Source: an uncultured bacterium (GTDB taxonomy: Bacteria; Bacillota; Clostridia; Lachnospirales; Lachnospiraceae). From it: a DNA stretch of 6,003 nucleotides. Below the pieces are notes generated by a model. It saw only the letters and a program-made list of their open reading frames with translations, had not been told where the DNA came from and searched no databases. The translations under genes were made by a program, and so were the position numbers. The DNA is taken from positions 1 through 6,003 of the forward strand of contig CAMTFT010000128.1 in assembly GCA_947071365.1 (NCBI GenBank), given 5' to 3'. This document shows, one piece after another, positions 1 to 5,977 of the stretch. Positions within the stretch are counted from its first letter, which is position 1; each line of letters starts with the position of its first letter.

Positions 1-44
1 ATGTAGCTCCGTCTCGTGGGCTCGGAGATGTGTATAAGAGACAG
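1..44 (+). other. Untrimmed Nextera i7/Read-2 sequencing adapter (artefact)
   Basis: This is not genomic DNA. Bases 11-44 match the 34-base Nextera Read-2 transposase adapter in full: the 15-base GTCTCGTGGGCTCGG part, then the 19-bp Tn5 mosaic end AGATGTGTATAAGAGACAG at 26-44. Bases 3-10 (GTAGCTCC) sit exactly where the 8-base i7 index lies, and bases 1-2 (AT) fit the end of the P7 primer. From memory the index matches Nextera XT v2 N718. Genomic sequence starts at base 45. The adapter match is seen directly; the index name is recall. Confidence 0.98.
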
Positions 45-70
45 AGATTATATATAGAATAAACGAAATG

Positions 71-77
71 AAGGAGG
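71..77 (+). promoter_or_regulatory. Ribosome binding site of the S41 protease gene
   Basis: AAGGAGG is a near-perfect Shine-Dalgarno sequence 7 bases before ATG 85, which fixes the start of the protease. The 40 genomic bases before that start (45-84) are AT-rich (TTATATATAGAAT) and contain a -10-like stretch, but any -35 would fall in the adapter, so no promoter can be judged. Confidence 0.85.
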
Positions 78-84
78 CGTTAGC

Positions 85-1470
85 ATGGCTTTTCTGCCCA
101 ACATGCAGGAGGATGAGAACAGAGCAGAGGAAGCGGTCGGCGGCGCTGGGCGAAGCCGTGGATTTGGTGCCGGTTTCCTGTTAGGGGTCTTATCGGCACT
201 GGTCTGTATCGCGCTTTTTGTTATGGGATGGTTTTTCGCACAGTGGAGGACAGACAGAAGAGAAGCGCGCAGCCTGGAGGAAGAGCAGAGGGTTTCCGTA
301 TTGACGGCCCCGGAGACATTGTATAAGCTGAATGAAGTACAGGGATTAATTGAACAGCATTTTTTAGATGAGGTGGACAGCAAGTTGCTGTCCTCGTATC
401 TCTTTAAAGGGATCGCAGCAGGGCTGGAGGATCCTTATGCCAATTATTATTCTGTGGAGGAGCTGCAGTCAGTGCTTGACTCTTCCCGGGGAGAGTATTT
501 TGGTATCGGTGCGACATTGATGGCCGACGCGAAGACGAATGAAATCAGAGTACTCGAGGTGTACGAGGAGGGCCCTGCATATGAGGCCGGTCTTCAGACG
601 GGGGATGTGCTTTGCTTTCTGAACGATGAATCGCTGGAGGGAAAGGGGCTGTCCGAGGTCGTGTCCATGATCAAGGGATACGAAGGCCCCTTCACACTGG
701 GCGTATACCGGCCGGAGATGGAGGAGGAACTGCAGCTTGAGATGGAATGCGGTGAAGTGAAGCTGCAGTACGTTCAGCATGAGATGCTGGAGGATCACAT
801 CGGCTATATCCGCCTGAGTGAATTCACGGAGAGCGCAGTCGGACAGTTTAAGGAGGCGGTCGATGCTTTGCAGGGGCAGGGTATGGAAAAGCTGATCGTG
901 GATCTGCGGAGCAATCCGGGAGGACTTCTGGATTCAGTCTGCGATATTCTGGATGAAGTGCTTCCGGAGGGGCTGATCGTCTATACGGAGAACAGAAACG
1001 GCGAGCGCCAGGAGCGTTACGCGGACAGCAAGCGTTCCGTGACGTGTGAGATCGCGGTGCTGGTGGATGGCAATTCAGCGAGCGCGTCGGAGATCTTTGC
1101 AGGCGCGGTACAGGATCTGGAGCTGGGGCCGATCATCGGTACGAAGACGTACGGAAAAGGTGTCGTACAGCAGACGTATACGCTGTCGGACGGTTCTGCC
1201 TTCAAGCTGACGACGGAGACGTATTATACGCCGAAGGGGCAGGATATCGACGGTAACGGAATCACGCCGGATATTATTGTAGAAGATGAAAATAATACGG
1301 AGCAGGTGGAAGAAGACGGGAAGAATGAGACAGAGGGTGCTCCGGAAGAGCTGAAGGATGAAGAGAACGGGACAGAGAGTGTTCCAGAAGAACAGAAGGA
1401 TGAGAAAAAGGACGCAGTATTGGAGAAGGCAGTGGAGGTGCTTGGCACCGGGGAAGCTGCAGGCAGATGA
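85..1470 (+). CDS. Membrane-anchored S41 family carboxy-terminal processing protease (CtpA/CtpB type) with PDZ domain
   Basis: Serine protease of the C-terminal processing (Prc/Tsp/CtpB) family, expected to act outside the membrane on the C-termini of secreted or membrane proteins. The 461 residues show a short charged cytoplasmic N-terminus, one hydrophobic segment at about 28-50 (signal anchor, no clear signal peptidase site), a helical linker, a PDZ domain at about 137-210 and the S41 core at about 235-400. The core has VDLRSNPGG (272-280), the nucleophile motif GNSASASEIFAG with Ser333, and TYGKGVVQQ with Lys358 and Gln362. The Ser-Lys (25) and Lys-Gln (4) spacings match the known family triad, so the enzyme should be active. 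The tail from about 401 is acidic and low-complexity and contains two 14-residue repeats. The start is set by AAGGAGG at 71-77. It is first in an apparent operon with a sigma-like gene and pyruvate kinase; what lay upstream is lost. The substrate is unknown. Family confident, exact orthology not. Confidence 0.95.
   Translation: MAFLPNMQEDENRAEEAVGGAGRSRGFGAGFLLGVLSALVCIALFVMGWFFAQWRTDRREARSLEEEQRVSVLTAPETLYKLNEVQGLIEQHFLDEVDSKLLSSYLFKGIAAGLEDPYANYYSVEELQSVLDSSRGEYFGIGATLMADAKTNEIRVLEVYEEGPAYEAGLQTGDVLCFLNDESLEGKGLSEVVSMIKGYEGPFTLGVYRPEMEEELQLEMECGEVKLQYVQHEMLEDHIGYIRLSEFTESAVGQFKEAVDALQGQGMEKLIVDLRSNPGGLLDSVCDILDEVLPEGLIVYTENRNGERQERYADSKRSVTCEIAVLVDGNSASASEIFAGAVQDLELGPIIGTKTYGKGVVQQTYTLSDGSAFKLTTETYYTPKGQDIDGNGITPDIIVEDENNTEQVEEDGKNETEGAPEELKDEENGTESVPEEQKDEKKDAVLEKAVEVLGTGEAAGR
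1324..1407 (+). repeat. Two-copy 42-bp tandem repeat encoding the acidic C-terminal tail
   Basis: Two adjacent 42-bp units (1324-1365 and 1366-1407) encode residues 414-427 and 428-441 of the S41 protease. The units read NETEGAPEELKDEE and NGTESVPEEQKDEK, sharing the pattern N-x-T-E-x-x-P-E-E-x-K-D-E. The copies have diverged at several bases, so the duplication is not recent. The stretch is very rich in Glu, Asp and Lys and is probably disordered. Confidence 0.8.
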
Positions 1471-1471
1471 C

Positions 1472-1476
1472 AGGAG
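1472..1476 (+). promoter_or_regulatory. Ribosome binding site choosing the start of the sigma-like gene
   Basis: AGGAG lies 5 bases before ATG 1482. The alternative ATG at 1467 overlaps the protease stop codon as ATGA, but it has only a weak, distant GGGGAAG upstream. I therefore prefer 1482. The site lies just after the protease stop, so translation of the two genes is likely coupled either way. Confidence 0.6.
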
Positions 1477-1481
1477 AGAGT

Positions 1482-2222
1482 ATGGATAATAAAATTATTT
1501 TCCGGGAGATGCTAAGTGAGATAAAGACAGCGGCGGATGCTGCCGGAGACGTCATTTCAAAGGAGGAGATCAGGGAGATCCTTGGGAACCTGCCTTTGGA
1601 GGAGGAGCATTTCAATTTAATTTACAGTTACCTTGCGGAGCAGAATATCCGTGTGGTAGAATCAAGGGAAGAAGCAAAGGAGATGCCGGAGCAGGAGGGT
1701 GAAAAGAGCCTTTCCCTTTATATTGAGGAGCTGATGAACCTGAAAGGCGGCGTATCGGAGGATGAGCAGCGTACGATGCGCGAGGCAATGCAGGGGGATG
1801 AGGCGGCGCGGCTTCGGCTGATCGAAAGCTATCTTCCGATGATCTGTGAAATGGCAGGCGGATATGAAGGGACGGAGGTCTCATCTGAGGATCTGATCCA
1901 GGAGGGCAATCTGGGCCTTTTGACGGCGATGGAATCCATCAGCAGGCTTGAGAGTCCTGCGGCCTGCCGGGCGCATATCATCAACAGCATTAATGCTGCG
2001 ATGGAGGCGGCCATCGGAAGCAGCCAGGAGACGAGAAAGATGAACGAGGGCATCGTCAGCAGGGTCAATCATTTAAATGAGGCCGTTCAGAATCTGGAGC
2101 GCGACCTGGAGCATAAGGTTTCGGCAGAGGAGCTGTCGGCCTACCTGGAAATGCCGCTGGAGGAAATACGGGATATCTTAAGAATGTCCGGCGACCAGAT
2201 TGAAATTGAAAAAGACGAGTAA
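1482..2222 (+). CDS. Degenerate sigma-70-like protein: regions 1.1 to 3 present, no region 4
   Basis: The 246-residue protein is collinear with a primary sigma factor over its whole length. Residues about 1-60 resemble region 1.1 (KEEIREIL, then a helical segment ending QNIRVVE). Residues 75-125 fit region 1.2/2.1 (SLSLYIEELMNL, then GDEAARLRLIESYLPMI). Residues 134-150 (SSEDLIQEGNLGLLTAM) are a near-perfect region 2.2, the part that binds the beta-prime clamp helices of RNA polymerase. Residues 187-243 fit region 3 (VSAEELSAYLEMPLEEIRDIL). Between them, about 151-186, the usual FSTYATWW promoter-melting segment of regions 2.3/2.4 is replaced by PAACRAHIINSI with no aromatic residue. Region 4, which reads the -35 element, is missing. 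It is not lost by frameshift, because the pyruvate kinase starts 21 bases after the stop. I infer a protein that may bind core polymerase but is unlikely to start transcription alone. Role unknown; start could be 1467 (251 residues). Confidence 0.85.
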   Translation: MDNKIIFREMLSEIKTAADAAGDVISKEEIREILGNLPLEEEHFNLIYSYLAEQNIRVVESREEAKEMPEQEGEKSLSLYIEELMNLKGGVSEDEQRTMREAMQGDEAARLRLIESYLPMICEMAGGYEGTEVSSEDLIQEGNLGLLTAMESISRLESPAACRAHIINSINAAMEAAIGSSQETRKMNEGIVSRVNHLNEAVQNLERDLEHKVSAEELSAYLEMPLEEIRDILRMSGDQIEIEKDE

Positions 2223-2243
2223 CGCGAATTGGAGGAATGATTC

Positions 2244-3680
2244 ATGAAAAAAACGAAAATCATTTGTACCATGGGACCGAATGCTGACGACCGTGAGGTG
2301 CTGAAGGGACTTGTTGCAAACGGAATGGATATTGCACGGTTCAACTTTTCTCACGGCGATCACGCAGAACAGAAAAAGCGTTTTGACCAGTTGAAAAGTG
2401 TCCGGGAGGAGATGAAGAAGCCGATAGCCATTCTTCTGGATACGAAGGGGCCGGAGATCCGTACCGGCCTGTTGAAAAATGGAGGCAAGGTAAAGCTGGA
2501 GGAGGGTGCGCAGTTCATTCTGACCAGCGAGGAGCAGCCGGGGGACGAAACAAAAGTCTTCCAGACGTATCCGGAGCTTGCAAAGGATGTGGCTGTCGGA
2601 AATACGATTTTGATCGACGACGGCCTGATTGCCCTGAAAGTAACGGAGATCAGAGGGAAGGATATTGTCTGCAACGTGGAGAACGGCGGTGAGCTGGGAC
2701 AGAGGAAGGGTATCAATGTTCCGAATGTCCGGGTGAATCTTCCGGCTATCACAGAGAAGGACAGGGAGGATATTATCTTCGGTATCCAGCAGGGAATCGA
2801 TTTTATCGCAGCTTCCTTCGTGCGGGATGCGGATGCGGTGAAGGAGATCAAGGGCATCCTGAAGGAATACCATGCGGAGCACATTGATGTGATTGCAAAG
2901 ATAGAAAACGGCGAGGGCATTAAGAATATCGACCGCATCATCAATGCGGCGGACGGTGTTATGGTGGCCAGAGGCGACATGGGTGTGGAGATACCGGCTT
3001 ACGATGTACCCCACGTACAGAAAACGATCGTGGACAAGTGCAATCACAAATATAAACCGGTCATCATTGCAACGCAGATGCTGGATTCCATGATCCGGAA
3101 TCCGCGGCCTACGCGGGCGGAGGTGACGGATGTGGCAAATGCTATCCGGGAGGGCGCAGATGCCATTATGCTTTCCGGTGAGACCGCTATGGGCAAATAC
3201 CCGGTGGAGGCGCTGAAAATGATGGCGCAGATCGCGGAATCCACAGAACAGTATCTCGATTACCAGTCCATGCCGGATTACCGTTCTCTCAGGGGCGACG
3301 CAAATGTTTCCAGCGCCGTAGGAGTGGCGGCAGTGCGCACTGCGACGAATGTCCAGGCAAAATGTATCGTTACGCCGACGATGTCGGGACAGACGGCCAG
3401 GACGATGTCGAATTTCCGTTCCAGTATTCCGATTTATGCCGTGACCCCCAATGACTGGGCGCAGCGCAAGATGCAGATATACTGGGGTGTTACTCCGCTG
3501 AAGGGCTATACGGAGGATACGACGGAGCATATCATTTCCCATGCCATGTACGTAGTAAGGCGGGAGGGATACGTCGAAGAGGGCGACATGGTGGTATTCA
3601 CAGCGGGAGACCCGGCTACGAATATTGTCAAGGGCAAAGGTGCCATGACGAATATGATGCATGTGATTCAGGCAAAATAA
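2244..3680 (+). CDS. pyk: Pyruvate kinase
   Basis: Cytoplasmic enzyme of the last step of glycolysis, converting phosphoenolpyruvate and ADP to pyruvate and ATP. The 478 residues are the usual length of the basic three-domain enzyme. The extra C-terminal PEP-utiliser-like domain of Bacillus-type enzymes is absent. Key residues are present: Arg32 in ARFNFSHG; DTKGPEIRTG at 66-75; the signature around IAKIENGEGI with catalytic Lys219 and metal ligand Glu221; Asp245 in ARGDMG; Thr277 in ATQML; and LSGETAMGKYP at 310-320. Glu71 in GPEIR is the residue linked to potassium-dependent pyruvate kinases (Lys in independent ones), so K+ dependence is inferred. Residues from about 345 form the C-terminal, potentially allosteric domain; the effector cannot be read from sequence. 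GGAGG at 2231-2235 lies 8 bases before ATG 2244. It is third in the apparent operon, 21 bases after the sigma-like gene. The 3' end is 214 bases before the next gene, with a large dyad downstream. Confidence 0.98.
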   Translation: MKKTKIICTMGPNADDREVLKGLVANGMDIARFNFSHGDHAEQKKRFDQLKSVREEMKKPIAILLDTKGPEIRTGLLKNGGKVKLEEGAQFILTSEEQPGDETKVFQTYPELAKDVAVGNTILIDDGLIALKVTEIRGKDIVCNVENGGELGQRKGINVPNVRVNLPAITEKDREDIIFGIQQGIDFIAASFVRDADAVKEIKGILKEYHAEHIDVIAKIENGEGIKNIDRIINAADGVMVARGDMGVEIPAYDVPHVQKTIVDKCNHKYKPVIIATQMLDSMIRNPRPTRAEVTDVANAIREGADAIMLSGETAMGKYPVEALKMMAQIAESTEQYLDYQSMPDYRSLRGDANVSSAVGVAAVRTATNVQAKCIVTPTMSGQTARTMSNFRSSIPIYAVTPNDWAQRKMQIYWGVTPLKGYTEDTTEHIISHAMYVVRREGYVEEGDMVVFTAGDPATNIVKGKGAMTNMMHVIQAK

Positions 3681-3698
3681 GAAAATCTTAATAAATTA

Positions 3699-3730
3699 TT
3701 GACAGGATTTTAAACAGCTTCTGCTAAACT
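3699..3730 (+). promoter_or_regulatory. Candidate sigma-A promoter for the two-component operon
   Basis: TTGACA (3699-3704) is a perfect -35 hexamer. The -10 is unclear: TAAACT (3725-3730), preceded by TGC as in an extended -10, has 4 of 6 consensus bases but a long 20-base spacer. At the optimal 17-base spacing the hexamer is TGCTAA, a poor match. If used, transcription would start near 3735-3738 inside the dyad and give a structured leader of roughly 160 bases before ATG 3895. The hexamer is seen directly; promoter activity is inference. Confidence 0.4.
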
Positions 3731-3769
3731 GAACGGTAGATATCTGCCTGTTCAGGGCAGAAGCTGTTT
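3712..3769 (+). repeat. Long inverted repeat with 13-bp perfect arms (possible terminator or attenuator)
   Basis: AAACAGCTTCTGC (3712-3724) and GCAGAAGCTGTTT (3757-3769) are perfect inverted repeats. Inside them CTGAAC (3729-3734) pairs with GTTCAG (3750-3755), and GGTAG (3735-3739) pairs with CTGCC (3744-3748) with one G-U pair around an ATAT loop. Together they could form a hairpin of about 24 pairs. It starts 31 bases after the pyk stop, where a terminator is expected, but it is followed only by TTT then CGC, a weak U-tract. A competing hairpin is possible: TCTGCC (3743-3748) with GGCAGA (3756-3761). A transcript starting near 3735 could form only this second one. So the element may end pyk transcription, bind a regulator as DNA, or act in the leader. 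Confidence 0.75.
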
Positions 3770-3878
3770 CGCATGATACGAAAGCTTCCGGCAGGATGCG
3801 CAGCTTGCGGAGAGGAAGGCTGCCTTACGGCACCGCTCGCGCGCAGGAATGCGTAAAGCGCATTTATTTATATAATAG

Positions 3879-3885
3879 AAAGGGG
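3879..3885 (+). promoter_or_regulatory. Ribosome binding site deciding the response regulator start
   Basis: AAAGGGG lies 9 bases before ATG 3895. The open frame extends upstream to an ATG at 3796, but those 33 extra codons are rich in Arg and Gly, lack any receiver-domain similarity and have no good ribosome site at 3796. The start at 3895 gives the normal family N-terminus MYTILVCDDD. Confidence 0.75.
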
Positions 3886-3894
3886 ACGTGTGGG

Positions 3895-4593
3895 ATGTAT
3901 ACGATACTTGTTTGTGATGACGACAGAGAGATTGTGGATGCGATAGAGATATATCTGGTGCAGGAGGGATTCCGTGTGCTGAAGGCGTACGACGGCGAAG
4001 AAGCCCTTGCCGTACTGAAGCGGGAAGAGGTGCATTTGCTGATCCTTGACCTTATGATGCCGAAGATGGACGGGATCCATGCGATCATGAAGATTCGGGA
4101 GGACAGCAGTATTCCGATCATTGTGCTGTCTGCGAAGACGCAGGATACGGATAAGATCCTGGGGCTGAATCTCGGGGCGGACGATTATGTGGCGAAGCCC
4201 TTCAATCCTCTGGAGCTTCTGGCCCGGGTAAAATCCCAGATCAGGCGGTACACGAATTTCGGCTCCGCATCAGATGCCTCCGAGTCAGAAAAGATCTATT
4301 CCACCGGAGGACTCGTGATCAATGATGACCGGAAGGAAGTGACGGTGGACGGCGAGCCTGTGAAGCTGACGAGGATCGAATACAATATTCTGCTGTTTCT
4401 TGTCCAGAACAAGGGAAAGGTATTTTCCATCGATCAGATCTACGAGCAGATATGGCAGGAAGAAGCCTTCGGCGCTGACAATACGGTCACGGTACATATC
4501 CGGCATATCCGGGAAAAGATAGAGATCGATCCCAAAAATCCAAAATACCTCAAGGTCATCTGGGGAATCGGATATAAGGTAGAGAAGCTGTAA
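3895..4593 (+). CDS. OmpR/PhoB-family two-component response regulator (VanR-like)
   Basis: DNA-binding transcription factor activated by phosphorylation from a partner kinase. The 232 residues have the typical family length. The receiver domain (about 1-118) has the acidic pocket Asp8-Asp9, phospho-acceptor Asp52 in LILDLMMPKMDG, Ser79 in VLSAK and Lys101 in VAKPF, so all switch residues are present. A short Ser-rich linker at about 123-130 leads to a winged-helix domain (about 134-230) with LTRIEYNILLFL, the recognition-helix stretch TVTVHIRHIREKI and the C-terminal hairpin VIWGIGYKVEKL. The GADNTVTVHIRHIREKIE pattern is typical of VanR-like regulators in Clostridia; this does not mean vancomycin resistance. 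The next gene, 22 bases downstream, is its likely kinase. It probably starts its own transcription unit after the 214-base gap. The target genes cannot be read from this window. Confidence 0.95.
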   Translation: MYTILVCDDDREIVDAIEIYLVQEGFRVLKAYDGEEALAVLKREEVHLLILDLMMPKMDGIHAIMKIREDSSIPIIVLSAKTQDTDKILGLNLGADDYVAKPFNPLELLARVKSQIRRYTNFGSASDASESEKIYSTGGLVINDDRKEVTVDGEPVKLTRIEYNILLFLVQNKGKVFSIDQIYEQIWQEEAFGADNTVTVHIRHIREKIEIDPKNPKYLKVIWGIGYKVEKL

Positions 4594-4602
4594 GCTTGCA
4601 CC

Positions 4603-4608
4603 GGGAGG
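4603..4608 (+). promoter_or_regulatory. Ribosome binding site of the GTG-started sensor kinase
   Basis: GGGAGG lies 7 bases before GTG 4616, in the 22-base gap after the response regulator stop. It supports the GTG as the start. The next in-frame ATG is at codon 36, after the first membrane segment, and would remove it. Confidence 0.8.
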
Positions 4609-4615
4609 AACAGAC

Positions 4616-5977
4616 GTGGGAAAACTGATTTACAAAAAGAGTGTTAAGGCTGCTTTGCTGTTCATTCAGGTCGCTGCGGTCTTTGCCTTTGCGTATTGTC
4701 TGCTGAATATCGGCTTCTGGATGGAGGACAGCTACAGTCTGACGGAAATGTCGAAGAGCTATGAGGAGACGGATCTGTTCTTTCGGCAGGCAGATACGGT
4801 GTTGCAGCATAAGATCCGGGGCAGACAAAATGAGATACTGTTTGAGACAGACGGAGAGTTTGATCCGGACAAGGAAGTGGATATTCAGTCCTTTGGCACA
4901 TCGGGCAGTTCCGTGCAGGATATGAATACGACGTACATCATGAAGGATCTGCTGGATTTCGCGCAAAGCGGCGGTCAGAAACGCCTTCACGATGCGATCG
5001 GGGATGCGCTGGAACAGCAGCAGAAGACAGGGAAGATCGCCGGAGAGCTGTTGGATGAACAGTCGGATTCACTGGAGAGCATCAGCCCTGTGACGGGGAT
5101 CTCGCTTTCGGAATGCTCCAGATGGTACTCCTATTCGGCGGATTTCGTTCTGGACGTATATCAGGATCTGGACAGCGTCAGCGAGGAGATATACAAAAAG
5201 TATCAGGAGTATACGACGGTGCAGGATGAGAGCTGGTCAGAAGGCGCTCCAAGCAACCTGAGATACTGTATAGAGAATACGGCCACCGGTGAGATCTATA
5301 CGAATACCGGCGAGACGAAGTACGATGCGGCGGTAAAGTCCATACAGGAGGATCCGGAGTTCGTCAGCCTTTATGAGGGGGAACGGAGCTTCAACATTGT
5401 GACGGCAAATCCCGATAGTGTCCTGAATCAGGCTGCTGCGGACTGGTTCATGCAGGAGCGTTTCGTCAACACGAATGAGAAGGTATTTCTGGCTGTGAAT
5501 ACGGAATATCCAGTCAACGATGAACTGAAATCGTATGCGGAGGTATTCGCCAGACGGGAAAGCATTGTGTGGGGCTCCGTGGCAGGAGCGGTGTTTTTTG
5601 CCCTGCTGGCAGCAGTCGGCTTTGTTCTGTCGGTCATGGGAGCCGGATGGAATGAGGGGAGATGTACGCCGGAGGCGGCCAGGATCGACCGTATACCTAC
5701 GGAGCTGGCGGCAGGATTGTATATGACGGTTTTCGTACTGTATCTTCTCGTCTTTACCGAGCGGATTCCGGCACCGGAGGATCTGATGGGGAATGCGCGG
5801 ATCTTTGTATCTGCCCTGGCAGCCTCCGCATACATCATTTTTCTGTCGGCCTGTCTCAGCCTGGTTCGAAGAAGACGTACACAGACGCTCTGGTCGAACA
5901 GTATCTGCCTGATGCTGCTTCGGACGTGGCGTCAGGTCACGTCGGCCAGGGCAGCGTCGGGACAGCTTCTGTTCTTC
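4616..5977 (+). CDS. Sensor histidine kinase, N-terminal sensor and membrane part only (cut by contig end)
   Basis: Likely membrane sensor partner of the preceding response regulator. The 454 codons begin with GTG behind GGGAGG. A cytoplasmic MGKLIYKKSVK leads to membrane segment 1 (about 11-34). A large extracytoplasmic domain follows (about 35-314), mostly helical and acidic, with no family I can name. Membrane segments lie at about 316-340, 365-381 and 395-417. A basic stretch (RRRR at 418-421) and the probable start of a further segment end the readable part. The open frame continues without a stop through the adapter junction at 5978, so the dimerisation/phospho-acceptor and ATPase domains are missing from the assembly, not necessarily from the genome. 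The kinase assignment therefore rests on operon position and architecture (multi-pass membrane region after a large sensor domain, common beside VanR-like regulators in Clostridia), not on a catalytic motif. The residues LSLIHISEP read after 5977 are adapter. Confidence 0.8.

Larger units (their letters stand above)
3681..3894. other. Intergenic region between pyk and the two-component system
   Basis: This 214-base gap holds no credible gene. Its first part (3681-3711) is AT-rich with a TTGACA hexamer. It then has a large dyad (3712-3769) and a GC-rich stretch (3784-3860) with small potential hairpins, for example CGCA-GCT-TGCG at 3799-3809 and AATGCG-TAAAG-CGCATT at 3848-3864. An imperfect direct repeat is also present: GCAGGATGCG (3791-3800) and GCAGGAATGCG (3843-3853). 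It ends in an AT-rich tract and the ribosome site of the response regulator. I do not recognise a known riboswitch or leader family. Confidence 0.7.

Noticed and set aside
1482..2243. Loss of sigma region 4 by frameshift or sequencing error
   Set aside because: Only 21 bases separate the stop from pyk, so no region 4 sequence is present in any frame.
2178..3662. 494-codon open frame on the - strand opposite pyruvate kinase
   Set aside because: It is a shadow of the pyk frame. The sequence is rich in His and Arg with no recognisable domain, it has no good ribosome site, and pyk on the + strand is certain.
3871..3876. Perfect TATAAT before the response regulator as a -10 box
   Set aside because: Transcription would start near 3883, inside the ribosome site at 3879-3885, leaving a message without it. 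No -35 hexamer lies 16-18 bases upstream.
3796..3894. Upstream ATG extending the response regulator by 33 residues
   Set aside because: The extension has no receiver-domain similarity and lacks a suitable ribosome site, whereas ATG 3895 has AAAGGGG and the usual family N-terminus.
3895..5977. Vancomycin resistance (VanR/VanS) locus
   Set aside because: The regulator resembles VanR only at family level. No ligase, dehydrogenase or dipeptidase resistance gene is present, and such pairs are common in Clostridia.
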